Notes: a model not told the origin generated them from the letters alone. A DNA stretch of 64,000 nucleotides from Petrolisthes cinctipes (GCA_033782935.1 JAWQEG010001234.1:876501-940500); one strand, 5' to 3'. Counted from the stretch's first letter, positions 36,512-51,049 are shown. Numbers and translations: made by a program.

Positions 36512-39500
36512 CATAAAATGCATGCACATATCGACTTTTGGGCACCTAAAATATCTATTTTGAGCATGTTTTGGGTCTGTAACTTGAAAACATTCCAACA
36601 ATGAGTAGGCATGTTCAGATCGCTTCTAGGACCCAAAAATACTGAATTTTCGGGTGTTTGGAGCCTGAATTTGAGATATAAACGGGTACAGAAGATGCAT
36701 GCACATATCGACTTTCGGGCACCTAAAATATCGATTTTCGGTATGTTTTGGGCCTGTATTTTGAAAATACTCTAACACGGAGTAGGCATGTACAGATCGC
36801 ATCTGGGACCCCAAAATATCGAATTTTCGGGTGTTTTGGGCCTGAATTTGAGATATCTACTTTGGGCACATAAAATATCGATTTTTAGCATGTTTTGGGG
36901 CTATATTTTGAACATATTCTAGCACTGAGTAGGCATGTACAGATCGCTTCTGGGACCACAAAATATCGAATTTTCGAGTGTTTTGAGCCTGAATTTGAGA
37001 TATAAACGAGTACAGAAGATGCATGCACATATCGATTTTGGGCACCTAAAATATCGATTTTGAACTTGTTTTGAGTCTGTATCTTGAAAACATTCTAACT
37101 AGGAGTAGGCATGTACAGATCGCTTCTAGAATCCAAAAATACCGAATTTTCGGGTGTTTTGAGGTTGAATTTGAGATATAAACGAGTACAGAAGATGCAT
37201 GCACATATCGACTTTGGACACTTTAAATATCGATTTTGAGCATGTTTTGGGCCTATATTTTGAAAACATTTTAGCATTGAGTAGGCATGTGCAGATCGCT
37301 TCTGGGACCCAAAAATATCGAATTTTCGGGTGTTTTGAGGTTGAATTTGAGATATAAACGAGTGCAGAAGATGCATACACATATTAATTTTGAGCACCTA
37401 AAATATTGTATTTCAGCATGTTTTGGGCCTGCATCCGAGTAGGAATGTACAGATTGCTTCTGGGACCCCAAAATATCAAAGGTTCGGGTGTTTGGAGCCT
37501 GAATTTGAGATATAAACGGGTACAGAAGTTGCATGCACTTATCGACTTTTGGGCACCTAAAAGATCGATTTACAGTATGTTTTGGGCCTTTATTTTGAAA
37601 ATATTCTAGCACTGAGTAGGCATGTACAGATCGCTTCTGAGACCCTAAAATATCGAATTTTCGGGTGTTTTGAGCCTAAATTTGAGATATAAACGGGTAC
37701 AGAATATGCATACACATATCGACTTTGGACACTTAATATATCGATTTTTACCATGTTTTGAGCCTATATTTTAAAAACATTCTAGCACTGAGTAGGCATG
37801 TACAGTTCGCTTCTGGGACCCCAAAATATCGAATTTTCGGAAGTTTTGGGCCTGAATTTGAGATATCGACTTTGGGCACCTATAATATCGATTTTTAGCA
37901 TGTTTTGGGCCTATATTTTGAAAATATTCTAGCACTAAGTAGGCATGTACAGATCAGTTCTGGGACCCGAAAATATCAAATTTTAGTGCGTTTTGAGCCG
38001 GAATTTGAGATATAAACGGGTAAAGAAGATGCATGCACATATCGACTTTGGACACTTAATATATCGATTTTTAGCATGTTTTGAGCCTATATTTTAAAAA
38101 CATTCTAGCACTGAGTAGGCATGTACAGATCGCTTCTGGGACCCAAAAATATCGAATTTTCGGTTGTTTTGAGGTTGAATTTGGGATATAAACGGGTGCA
38201 GAAGATGCATCACATATTGACTTTGGTCACCTAAAATATCGATTTTCAGCATGTTTTGAGCCTGTATATTGAAAATACTCTAACACGGAGTAGGCAAGTA
38301 CAGATCGCTTCAGGGACCCCAAAATATCGAATTTTCGGGTGTTTGGAGCCTGAATTTGAGATATAAACGGGTACAAAAGATGCATCCACATATCGAATTT
38401 TTGGCACCTAAAATATCGATTTTCAGTATGTTTTGGACCTGTATATTGAAAATACTCTAACACGGAGTAGGCATGTACAGTTCGCTTCTGGGACCCCAAA
38501 ATATCGAATTTGCGGGTGTTTTGGGCCTGAATTTGAGATATCGACTTTGGGCACCTAAATTATCGATTTTCAGCATGTTTTAGGCCTATATTTTGAAAAT
38601 ATTCTAGCACTAAGTAGGCATGTACAGATCGCTTCTGGGACCCAAAAATATCGAATTTTCGGGTGTTTTGAGGTTGAATTTGGGATATAAACGGGTGCAG
38701 AAGATGCAACTCATATTGACTTTGGTCACCTAAAATATCGATTTTCAGCATGTTTTGGGGTTGTATTTTGAAAATACTCTAACAAGGATTAGGCAAGTAC
38801 AGTTCGCTTCTGGGACCCCAAAATATCGAATTTTCGGGTGTTTTGAGGTTGAATTTGGGATATAAACGGGTGCAGAAGATGCATACACATATTGACTTTG
38901 GTCACCTAAAATATCGATTTTCAGCATGTTTTGGGCCTGTATATTGAAAATACTCTAACAAGGAGTAGGCAAGTACAGATCGCTTCAGGGACCCCAAAAT
39001 ATCGAATTTTAGGGTGTTTGGAGCCTGAATTTGAGATATAAACGGGTGCAGAAGATGCATCACATATTGACTTTGGTCACCTAAAATATCGATTTTCAGC
39101 ATGTTTTGAGCCTGTATATTGAAAATACTCTAACACGGAGTAGGCAAGTACAGATCGCTTCAGGGACCCCAAAATATCGAATTTTCGGGTGTTTGGAGCC
39201 TGAATTTGAGATATAAACGGGTACAAAAGATGCATCCACATATCGAATTTTTGGCACATATCGATTTTCACTATGTTTTGGGCCTGTATATTGAAAATAT
39301 TCTAACACGGAGTAGGCATGTACAGATCGCTTCTGGGACCCCAAAATATCGAATTTTCGGGTGTTTTGGGCCTGAACTTGAGATATTTACTTTGGTCACC
39401 TAAAATATCGATTTTTAGCATGTTTTGGGCCTGTATTTTGAAAATATTATAGCACTGAGAAGGCATGTAAAGATCGCTTCTGGGACCCCAAAATATCGAA

Positions 39501-41560
39501 TTTTCGGGTGTTTTGAGCCTGAATTTGAGATATAAATGGGTACAGAAGATGCATGCACATATCGAATTTTGGGCACCTAAAATATCGATTTTGAGCATGT
39601 TTTGGGTCTGTATCTAGAAAACATTCTAACTATGAGTAGGCATGTACAGATCGCTTCTAGGACCCAAAAATACCGAATTTTCGAGTGTTCGGAGCCTGAA
39701 TTTGAGTTCTAAACGGGTACAGAAGATGCATGCACTTATCGACTTTTGGGCACCTAAAATATCGATTTTCAGTATGTTTTGGGCCTGTATTTTGAAAATA
39801 CTCTAACGCGGAGTAGGCATGTACAGTTTGCTTCTGGGACCCCAAAATATCGAATTTTCGGGAGTTTTGGGCCTGAATTTGAGATATCGACTTTGGGCAC
39901 CTATAATATCGATTTTTAGCATGTTTTGGGCCAATATTTTGAAAATATTCTAGCACTAAGTAGGCATGTACAGATCAGTTCTGGGACCCGAAAATATCAA
40001 ATTTTCGGGTGTTTTGAGCGGGAATTTGAGATATAAACGGGTACAGAAGATGCATGCACATACCGACTTTGGACACTTAATATATCGATTTTTAGCATGT
40101 TTTGAGCCTATATTTTAAAAACATTCTAGCACTGAGTAGGCATGTACAGATCGATTCTAGGACCGAAAATTATCGAATTTTCGGGTGTTTTGAGGTTGAA
40201 TTTGGGATATAAACGGGTGCAGAAGATGCAACACATATTGACTTTGGTCACCTAAAATATCGATTTTCAGCATGTTTTAGGCCTGTATTTTGAAAATACT
40301 CTAACACGGATTAGGCAAGTACAGATCGCTTCTGGGACCCCAAAATATCGAATTTTCGGGTGTTTGGAGCCTGAATTTGAGATATATACGGATTCAGAAG
40401 ATGCATGCACATATCGACTTTTGGGCACCTAAAAGATCGATTTCCAGTATGTTTTGGGCCTATATTTTGAAAATACTCTAACACGGAGTAGGCATGTACA
40501 GTTCGCTTCTGGGACCACAAAATATCGAATTTGCGGGTGTTTTGGGCCTGAATTTGAGATATCGACTTTGGGCACCTAAAATATCGATTTAGAGCATGTT
40601 TTGAGCCTATATTTTGAAAACATTCTAGCACTGAGTAGGCATGTACAGATCGCTTCTGGGACCCAAAAATATCGAATTTTAGGGTGTTTTGAGGTTGAAT
40701 TTGAGATATAAACGAGTGCAGAAGATGCATACACATATTGACTTTGGGCACCTAAAATATTGATTTTCAGCATGTTTTGGGCCTGTATTTTGAAAACACT
40801 CTAACACGGAGTAGGCAAGTACAGATCGCTTCTGGGACCCCAAAATATCGAATTTTCGATTGTTTGGAGCCTGAATTTGAGATATAAACGAGGTACAGAA
40901 GATGCATCCACATATTGACTTTTGGGCACCTAAGAGATCGATTTTCAGCATATTTGGGCCTGTATCTGTGTAGGCATGTACAGATCATTTCTGGGACCCC
41001 AAAATATCGATTTTTCGGGTGTTTGGAGCCTGAATTTGAGATATAAACGGGTACAGAAGATGCATGCGCATATCGACTTTTGGGCACCTAAGATATCGAT
41101 TTTCTGTATGTTTTGGGCCTTTATTTTGAAAATACTCTAACACGGAGTAGGCATGTACAGATCGCATCTGGGACCCCAAAATATCGAATTTTCGGGTGTT
41201 TTGGGCCTGAATTTGAGATATCGACTTTGGGCACATAAAATATAGATTTTTAGCATGTTTTGGGCCTATATTTTGAAAATAATCTAGCACTGAGTAGGCA
41301 TGTACAGATCGCTTCTGGGTCCACAAAATATCGAATTTTAGAGTGTTTTGAGCCTGAATTTGAGATATAAACGGGTACAGAAAATTCATGCACATATTGA
41401 CTTTGGGCACCTAAAATATCGATTTTCAGCATGTTTAGGGCCTGTATTTTGAAAATACTCTAACACGGAGAAGGCATGCACAGATCGCTTCTGGGACCCA
41501 AAAATATTGAATTTTCGGGTTTTTTGAGCCTGAATTTGAGATATAAACAGGTACTGAAGA
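36512..41560 (-). repeat. Largely monomeric satellite with local duplications
   Basis: Reverse-oriented monomers, mostly without a stable HOR. Two parts have partners: about 37,020-37,733 matches 41,561-42,274 (offset 4,541 bp, sharing CTTCTAGAATCCAAAAATACC and TAAAATATTGTATTTCAGC), and about 38,190-38,403 matches 39,040-39,253 (offset 850 bp, sharing a 2-bp deletion GATGCATCACATATTG). One monomer near 39,254 has lost 5 bp (GGCACATATCG). Confidence 0.75.
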
Positions 41561-41734
41561 TGCATGCACATATCGATTTTGGGCACCTAAAATATCGATT
41601 TTGAGCATGTTTTGAGTCTGTATCATGAAAACATTCTAACTAGGAGTAGGCATGTACAGATCGCTTCTAGAATCCAAAAATACCGAATTTTCGGGTGTTT
41701 TGAGGTTGAATTTGAGATATAAACGAGTACAGAA

Positions 41735-43756
41735 GATGCATGCCCATATCGACTTTGGACACTTTAAATATCGATTTTGAGCATGTTTTGGGCCTATATT
41801 TTGAAAACATTCTAGCATTGAGTAGGCATGTGCAGATCGCTTCTGGGACCCAAAAATATCGAATTTTCGGATGTTTTGAGGTTGAATTTGAGATATAAAC
41901 GAGTGCAGAAGATGCATACACATATTAATTTTGAGCACCTAAAATATTGTATTTCAGCATGTTTTGGGCCTGCATCTGAGTAGGAATGTACAGATTGCTT
42001 CTGGGACCCCAAAATATCAAATGTTCGGGTGTTTGGAGCCTGAATTTGAGATATAAACGGGTACAGAAGTTGCATGCACTTATCGACTTTTGGGCACCTA
42101 AAAGATCGATTTTCAGTATGTTTTGGGCCTTTATTTTGAAAATATTCTAGCACTGAGTAGGCATGTACAGATCGCTTCTGAGTCCCTAAAATATCGAATT
42201 TTCGGGTGTTTTGAGCCTAAATTTGAGATATAAACGGGTACAGAATATGCATACACATATCGACTTTGGACACTTAAAATATTGATTTTTAGCATGTTTT
42301 GAGCCTATATTTTGAAAACATTCTACCACTGAGTAGGCATGTACAGATCGCTTCTGGGACCCAAAAATATCGAATTTTCGGGTGTTTGGAGCCTGAATTT
42401 GAGATATAAACGGGTACAAAAGATACATCCACATATCGAATTTTGGGCACCTAAAAGATCGATTTTCAGTATGTTTTGGGCCTGTATTTTGAAAATACTC
42501 TAACACGGAGTAGTCATGTACAGATCGCTTCTGGGACCCCAAAATATCGAATTTTCGGGTGTTTTGGGCCTGAACTTGAGATATCGATTTTGGGCACCTA
42601 AAATATCGATTTTTAGCATGTTTTGGGCCTATATTTTGAAAATATTCTAGCACTGAGTAGGCATGTACAGATCGCTTCTGGGACCCCAAAATATCGAATT
42701 TCAGGGTGTTTTGAGCCTGAATTTGAGATATAAACGGGTACAGAAGATGCATGCCCATATCGACTTTGGACACTTTAAATATCGATTTTGAGCATGTTTT
42801 GGGCCTATATTTTGAAAACATTCTAGCATTGAGTAGGCATGTGCAGATCGCTTCTGGGACCCAAAAATATCGAATTTTCGGGTGTTTTGAGGTTGAATTT
42901 GAGATATAAACGAGTGCAGAAGATGCATACACATATTAATTTTGAGCACCTAAAATATTGTATTTCAGCATGTTTTGGGCCTGCATCTGAGTAGGAATGT
43001 ACAGATTGCTTCTGGGACCCCAAAATATCAAATGTTCGGGTGTTTGGAGCCTGAATTTGAGATATAAACGGGTACAGAAGTTGCATGCACTTATCGACTT
43101 TTGGGCACCTAAAAGATCGATTTTCAGTATGTTTTGGGCCTTTATTTTGAAAATATTCTAGCACTGAGTAGGCATGTACAGATCGCTTCTGAGTCCCTAA
43201 AATATCGAATTTTCGAGTGTTTTGAGCCTAAATTTGAGATATAAACGGGTACAGAATATGCATACACATATCGACTTTGGACACTTAAAATATTGATTTT
43301 TAGCATGTTTTGAGCCTATATTTTGAAAACATTCTACCACTGAGTAGGCATGTACAGATCGCTTCTGGGACCCAAAAATATCGAATTTTCGGGTGTTTGG
43401 AGCCTGAATTTGAGATATAAACGGGTACAAAAGATACATCCACATATCGAATTTTGGGCACCTAAAAGATCGATTTTCAGTATGTTTTGGGCCTGTATTT
43501 TGAAAATACTCTAACACGGAGTAGTCATGTACAGATCGCTTCTGGGACCCCAAAATATCGAATTTTCGGGTGTTTTGGGCCTGAACTTGAGATATCGACT
43601 TTGGGCACCTAAAATATCGATTTTTAGCATGTTTTGGGCCTATATTGTGAAAATATTCTAGCACTGAGTAGGCATGTACAGATCGCTTCTGGGACCCCAA
43701 AATATCGAATTTCAGGGTGTTTTGAGCCTGAATTTGAGATATAAACGGGTACAGAA
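41735..43756 (-). repeat. HOR of 1,011 bp, two complete tandem units
   Basis: The units are about 41,735-42,745 and 42,746-43,756. Between successive CGCTTC landmarks from 41,838 to 42,849, the monomers are 158, 177, 176, 177, 147 and 176 bp, summing to 1,011. The two units differ at only a few positions, for example CGGATGTTTTGAGG versus CGGGTGTTTTGAGG and GATATCGATTTTGGGC versus GATATCGACTTTGGGC. Private variants include TTGCATGCACTTATCGAC, GCATGCCCATATCG and TCTGAGTCCCTAAAATATCG. Confidence 0.92.
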
Positions 43757-45884
43757 GATTCATGCACATATCGACTTTTAAGCACCTAAAATATCGATTT
43801 TGAGCATGTTTTGGGTCTGTATCTTGAAAACATTCTAACTATGAGTAGGCATGTACAGATCGCTTCTAGGACCCAAAAATACCGAATTTTCGGGTGTTTG
43901 GAGCCTGAATTTGAGATATAAACGGATACAGAAGATGCATGCACATATCGACTTTTGGGCACCTAAAAGATCGATTTTCAGTATGTTTTGGGCCTATACA
44001 TTGAAAATATTCTAACACGGAGTAGGCATGTACAGATCGCATCTGGGACCCCAAAATATCGAATTTGCGGGTGTTTTGGGCCTGAATTTGAGATATCGAC
44101 TTTGGGCACCTAAAATATCGATTTTCAAGATGTTTTGGGCCTATATTTTGAAAACATTCTAGCACTGAGTAGCCATGTTCAGATCGCTTCTAGGACCGAA
44201 AATTATCGAATTTTCGGGTGTTTTGAGGTTGAATTTGGGATATAAACGGGTGCAGAAGATGCATACACATATTAACTTTGGTAACCTAAAATATCGATTT
44301 TCAGCATGTTTTGGGCCTGCATCTGAGTAGGAATGTACAGATTGCTTCTGGGACCTTAAATTATCAAATGTTCGGGTGTTTGGAGAATGAATTTGAGATA
44401 TAAACGGGTACAGAAGTTGCATGCACTTATCGACTTTTGGGCACTTTAAAGATCGATTTTCAGTATGTTTTGGGCCTGTATTTTGAAAATACTCTAACAC
44501 GAAGTAGGCATGTACAGTTCGCTTCTGGGACCCCAAAATATCGAATTTTCGGGTGTTTTGGGCCTGAATTTGAGATATCGACTTTGGGCACCTAAAATAT
44601 CGATTTCTAGCATGTTTTGTGCCTATATTTTGAAAATATTCTAGCACTAAGTAGGCATGTACAGATCACTTCTGGGACCCCAAAATATCGAATTTTCGGG
44701 TGTTTTGAGCCTGAATTTGAGATATAAACGGGTACAGAACATGCATGCACATATCGACTTTGGACATTTAAAATATTGATGTTTAGCATGTTTTAAGCCT
44801 ATATTTGGAAAACATTCTAGCACTGAGTAGGCATGTACAGATCGCTTCAGGGACCCCAAAATATCGAATTTTCGGGTGTTTGGAGCCTGAATTTGAGATA
44901 TAAACGGGTACAAAAGATGCATCCACATATCGAATTTTGGGCACCTAAAAGGTCGATTTTCACTATGTTTTGGGCCTGTATATTGAAAATACTCTAACAC
45001 GGAGTAGGCATGTACAGATCGCTTCTGGGACCCCAAAATATCGAATTTACGGGTGTTTTGGGCCTGAACATGAGATATTTACTTTGGTCACCTAAAATAT
45101 CGATTTTTAATATGTTTTGGGCCTATATTTTGAAAATATTATAGCACTGAGAAGGCGTGTAAAGATCGCTTCTGGGACCCCAAAATATCGAATTTTCGGG
45201 TGTTTTGAGCCTGAATTTAAGATCTAAACGGGTACAGAAGATGCATTCACATATCGACTTTTGGGCACCTAAAATATCGATTTTCAGTATGTTTTGGGCC
45301 TGTATTTTGAAAATACTCTAACACGTAGTAGGCATGTACAGTTCGCTTCTGGAACCCCAAAATATCGAATTTTCGGGTGTTTTGGGCCTAAATTTGAGAT
45401 ATCGACTTTGGGCACCTAAAATATCGATTTCTAGCATGTTTTGTGCCTATATATTGAAAATATTCTAGCACTAAGTAGGCATGTACAGATCACTTCTGGG
45501 ACCCCAAAATATCGAATTTTCGGGTGTTTTGAGCCTGAATTTGAGATATAAACGGGTACAGAAGATGCATGCACATATCGACTTTGGACATTTAAAATAT
45601 TGATTTTTAGCATGTTTTAAGCCTATATTTGGAAAGCATTCTAGCACTGAGTAGGCATGTACAGATCGCTTCTGGGACCCAAAAATATCGAATTCTCGGG
45701 TGTTTTGAGGTTGAATTTGGGATATAAACGGGTGCAGAAGATGCATACACATATTGACTTTGCGCACCTAAAATATCGATTTTCAGCATGTTTTGGGCCT
45801 GTATCTGAGTAGGCATGTACAGATCGCTTCTGGGACCCCAAAATATCGAATTTTTGGGTGTTTGGAGCCTGAATTTGAGATATA
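43757..45884 (-). repeat. Monomeric satellite
   Basis: Reverse-oriented monomers without a clean HOR. D copies occur near 44,320 and 45,800. Variants such as GCCTGAACATGAGATATTT and ATAGCACTGAGAAGGC also appear near 39,370-39,470 and 46,730-46,830, showing dispersed relatedness. Confidence 0.75.
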
Positions 45885-47297
45885 AACGGGTTCAGAAGAT
45901 GCATGCACATATCGACTTTTGGGCACCTAAAATATCGATTTTGAGCATGTTTTGGGTCTGTATCTTGAAAACATTCTAACTATGAGTAGGCATGTACAGA
46001 TCGCTTCTAGGACCCAAAAATACCGAATTTTCGAGTGTTTGGAGCCGGAATTTGAGATATAAACGGGTACAGAAGATGCAAGCACATATCGACTTTGGAC
46101 ACTTAATATATCGATTTTTAGCATGTTTTGAGCCTATATTTTAAAAACATTCTAGCACTGAGTAGGCATGTACAGATCGCTTCTAGGACCGATAATTATC
46201 GAATTTTCGGGAGTTTTGAGGTTGAATTTGGGATATAAACGGGTGCAGAAGATGCAACACATATTGACTTTGGTCACCTAAAATATCGATTTTCTGTATG
46301 TTTTTTTCGTGTATCTTGAAAATACTCTAACACAGAGTAGGCATGTACAGATCGCTTCTGGGACCCCAAAATATCGAATTTTCGGGTGTTTTGGGCCTGA
46401 ATTTGAGATATCGACTTTGGGCACCTAAAATATCGATTTTTAGCATGTTTTGGGCCTATATTTTGAAAATATTCTTCGAGCACTGAGTAGGCATGTACAG
46501 ATTGCTTCTGGGACCCCAAAATATCGAAATTTTGGGTGTTTTGAGCCTGAATTTGAGATATAAATGGGTACAGAAGATGCATGCACATATCGAATTTTGG
46601 GCACCTAAAAGGTCGATTTTCACTATGTTTTGGGCCTGTATATTGAAAATACTCTAACACGGAGTAGGCATGTACAGATCGCTTCTCGGACCCCAAAATA
46701 TCGAATTTTCGGGTGTTTTGGGCCTGAACTTGAGATATTTACTTTGGTCACCTAAAATATCGATTTTTAACATGTTTTGGGCCTATATTTTGAAAATATT
46801 ATAGCACTGAGAAGGCATGTAAAGATCGCTTCTGGGACCCCAAAATATCGAATTTTCGGGTGTTTTGAGCCTGAATTTGAGATATAAATGGGTACAGAAG
46901 ATGCATGCACATATCGACTTTTGGGCACCTAAAATATCGATTTTGAGCATGTTTTGGGTCTGTATCTTGAAAACATTCTAACTATGAGTAGGCATGTACA
47001 GATCGCTTCTAGGACCCAAAAATACCGAATTTTCGAGTGTTTGGAGCCGGAATTTGAGATATAAACGGGTACAGAAGATGCAAGCACATATCGACTTTGG
47101 ACACTTAATATATCGATTTTTAGCATGTTTTGAGCCTATATTTTAAAAACATTCTAGCACTGAGTAGGCATGTACAGATCGCTTCTAGGACCGATAATTA
47201 TCGAATTTTCGGGAGTTTTGAGGTTGAATTTGGGATATAAACGGGTGCAGAAGATGCAACACATATTGACTTTGGTCACCTAAAATATCGATTTTCA
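45885..47297 (-). repeat. Tandem segmental repeat at a 1,002-bp offset
   Basis: About 45,885-46,295 recurs at 46,887-47,297 with near identity, sharing GATGCAAGCACATATCG, CTAGGACCGATAATTATCG and GCAACACATATTGAC. The intervening sequence differs. It includes a 3-bp insertion near 46,474 (AATATTCTTCGAGCACTG) and the unusual GTTTTTTTCGTGTATC near 46,300. Confidence 0.82.
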
Positions 47298-47659
47298 GCA
47301 TGTTTTAGGCCTGTATTTTGAAAATACTCTAACACGGATTAGGCAAGTACAGATCGCTTCTGGGACCCCAAAATATTGAATTTTCGGGTGTTTGGAGCCT
47401 GAATTTGAGATATAAACGGATACAGAAGAGGCATTCACATATCGACTTTTGGGCATCTAAAAGATCGATTTTCAGTATGTTTTGGGCCTTTATTTTGAAA
47501 ATACTCTAACACGGAGTAGGCATGTACAGTTCGCTTCTGGGACCCCAAAATATCGAATTTGCGGGTGTTTTGGGCCTGAATTTGAGATATCGACTTTGGG
47601 CACCTAAAATATCGATTTTCAGCATGTTTTGGGCCTATATTTTGAAAATATTCTAGCAC

Positions 47660-48920
47660 TAAGTAGGCATGTACAGATCGCTTCTGGGACCCAAAAATAT
47701 CGAATTTTTGGGTGTTTTGAGGTTGAATTTGGGATATTAACGGGTGCAGAAGATGCATACACATATTGACCTTGGTCACCTAAAATATCGATTTTCAGCA
47801 TGCTTTGGGCCTGTATTTTGAAAATACTCTAACACGGAGTTGGCAAGTACAGATCGCTTCTGGGACCCCAAAATATCGAATTTTCGGTTGTTTGGAGCCT
47901 GAATTTGATATATAAACGTGGTACAGAAGATGCATCCACATATTGACATATGGGCACCTAAGAGATCGATTTTCAGCATATTTGGGCCTGTATCTGAGTA
48001 GGCATGCACATATCGACTTTTGGGCACCTAAAATATCGATTTTCTGTATGTTTTGGGCCTGTATTTTAAAAATACTCTAACACGGAGTAGGCATGTACAG
48101 ATCGCATCTGGGACCATAAAATATCGAATTTTCGGGTGTTTTAGTCCTGAATTTGAGATATCGACTTTGGGCACATAAAATATCGATTTTTTGCATGTTT
48201 TGGGCCTATATTTTGAAAATATTCTAGCACTGATTAGGCATGTACAGATCGCTTCTGGGACCACAAAATATCGAATTTTCGAGTGTTTTGATCCTGAATT
48301 TGAGATATAAACGGGTACAGAAAATGCATGCACATATTGACTTTGGGCACCTAAAATATCGATTTTCAGCATGTTTAGGGCCTGTATTTTGAAAATACTC
48401 TAACACGGAGTAGGCATGCACAGGTCGCTTCTGGGACCCAAAAACATCGAATTTTCGGGTTTTTTGAGCCTGAATTTGAGATATAAATAGGTACTGAAGA
48501 TGCATGCACATATCGACTTTTGGGCACCTAAAATATCGATTTTGAGCATGTTTTCAGTCTGTATCATGAAAACATTCTAGCCCTGAGTAGGCATGTACAG
48601 ATCGCTTCTGGAACCCAAAAATATAGAATTTTCGGGTGTTTTGAGGTTGAATTTGAGATATAAACGAGTGCAGAAGATGCAAACACATATTGACTTTGGG
48701 CACCTAAAATATTGATTTTCAGCATGTTTTGGGCCTGCATCTGAGTAGGAATGTACAGATTGCTTCTGGGACCCCAAAATATCAAATGTTCGGGTGTTTG
48801 GAGCCTGAATTTGAGATATAAACGGGTACAGAAGTTGCATGCACTTATCGACTTTTGGGCACCTTAAAGATCGATTTCCAGTAGGTTTTGGGCCTGTATT
48901 TTGAAAATACTCTAACACGA
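47660..48920 (-). repeat. Satellite segment duplicated at +2,592 bp, copy 1
   Basis: Matches about 50,252-51,512. Shared variants include the 88-bp half-monomer fusion near 48,001, CATCTGGGACC/CTTCTGGGACC followed by ATAAAATATCG, ATCGATTTTTTGCATG and TATAAATAGGTACTG. Private changes are few. Confidence 0.85.
47985..48025 (-). other. Half-monomer fusion, 88 bp missing (copy 1)
   Basis: CCTGTATCTGAGTAGGCATG from H2 continues directly as CACATATCGACTTTTGGGC from H1. The landmark spacing from 47,855 to 48,103 is 248 bp, against 158+178 = 336 bp for the intact equivalent, a loss of exactly 88 bp. The join lies in GCATG.ACA.ATCG, which both halves share. Confidence 0.85.
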
Positions 48921-50574
48921 AGTAGGCATGTTCAGTTCGCTTCTGGGACCCCAAAATATCGAATTTTCGGGTATTTTAGGCATGAATTTGAGATATCGAC
49001 TTTGGGTACTAAAATATCGATTTCTAGCATGTTTTGTGCATATATATTGAAAATATTCTAGCATTAAGTAGGCATGTACAGATCACTTCTGGGACCCCAA
49101 AATATCGAATTTTCGGGTGTTTTGAGCCTGAATTTGAGATATAACGGGTACAGAAGATGCATGCACGTATCGACTTTGGATACTTAAAATATTGATTTTT
49201 AGCATGTTTTGAGCCTATATTTTGAAAATATTCTAGCACTGAGTAGGCATGTACAGATCGCTTCTGGGACCCAAAAATATCGAATTTTCGGGAGTTTTAA
49301 GGTTGAATTTGGGATATAAACGGGTACAGAAGATGAATCCACATATCGAATTTTGGGCACCTAAAATATCGATTTTCAGTATGTTTTGGACCTGTATATT
49401 GAAAATACTCTAACACGGAGTAGGCATGTACAGATCGCTTCTGGGACCCCAAAATATCGAATTTTCGAGTGTTTTTAGCCTGAATTTGAGTTATAAATGG
49501 GTACAGAAGATGCATGCACATATCGACTTTTGGGCACCTAAAATATCGATTTTCAGTATGTTTAGGGCCTGGATTTTGAAAATACTCTAACACGGAGTAG
49601 GCATGTACAGTTCGCTTCTGAGACCACAAAATATCGAATTTTCGGGAGTTTTGGGACTGAATTTGAGATATCGACTTTGGGCACCTATAATATCGATTTT
49701 TAGCATGTTTTGGGCCTATATTTTAAAAAATATTCTAGCACTAAGTAGGCATGTACAGATCGCTTCTGAGACCCAAAAATATCGAATTTTCGGGTGTTTT
49801 GAGGTTGAATTTGGGATATAAACGGGTGCAGAAGATGCATACACATATTGACCTTGGTCACCTAAAATATCGATTTCTAGCATGTTTTGGGCCTGTATTT
49901 TGAAAATACTCTAACACGGAGTAGGCAAGTACAGATCGCTTCTGGGACTCCAAAATATCGAATTTTCAGTTGTTTTGAGCCTGAATTTGAGATATAAACG
50001 GGTACAGAAGATGCATCCACATATCGACTTTTGGGCACCTAAGAGATCGATTTTCAGCATATTTGGGCCTGTATCTGACTAGGCATGTACAGATCGTTTC
50101 TGGGACCCCAAAATATCGATTTTTCGGGTGTTTGGAGCCTGAATTTGAGATATAAACGGGTACAGAAGATGCATGCACATATCGACTTTGGACACTTAAA
50201 ATATTGATTTTTAGCATGTTTTGAGCCTATATTTTGAAAACATTCTAGCACTGAGTAGGCATGTACAGATCGCTTCTGGGACCCAAAAATATCGAATTTT
50301 CGGGTGTTTTGAGGTTGAATTTGGGATATAAACGGGTGCAGAAGATGCATACACATATTGACCTTGGTCACCTAAAATATCGATTTTCAGCATGTTTTGG
50401 GCCTGTATTTTAAAAATACTCTAACACGGAGTAGGCAAGTACAGATCGCTTCTGGGACCCCAAAATATCGAATTTTCGGTTGTTTGGAGCCTGAATTTGA
50501 GATATAAACGAGGTATAGAAGATGCATCCACATATTGACTTTTGGGCACCTAAGAGATCGATTTTCAGCATATT

Positions 50575-50615
50575 TGGGCCTGTATCTGAGTAGGCATTCA
50601 CATATCGACTTTTGG
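50575..50615 (-). other. Half-monomer fusion, 88 bp missing (copy 2)
   Basis: Duplicate of the fusion near 48,001: CCTGTATCTGAGTAGGCATT continues as CACATATCGACTTTTGGGC. Because it sits at the same place in the 2,592-bp-offset copy, the fusion happened once and was then duplicated. Confidence 0.83.
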
Positions 50616-51049
50616 GCACCTAAAATATCGATTTTCTGTATGTTTTGGTCCTGTATTTTAAAAATACTCTAACACGGAGTAGGCATGTACAGATCGCTTC
50701 TGGGACCATAAAATATCGAATTTTCGGGTGTTTTAGGCCTGAATTTGAGATATCGACTTTGGGCACATAAAATATCGATTTTTTGCATGTTTTGGGCCTA
50801 TATTTTGAAAATATTCTAGCACTGATTAGGCATGTACAGATCGCTTCTGGGACCACAAAATATCGAATTTTCGAGTGTTTTGATCCTGAATTTGAGATAT
50901 AAACGGGTACAGAAAATGCATGCACATATTGACTTTGGGCACCTAAAATATCGATTTTCAGCATGTTTAGGACCTGTATTTTGAAAATACTCTAACACGG
51001 AGTAGGCATGCACAGGTCGCTTCTGGGACCCAAAAAAATCGAATTTTCG

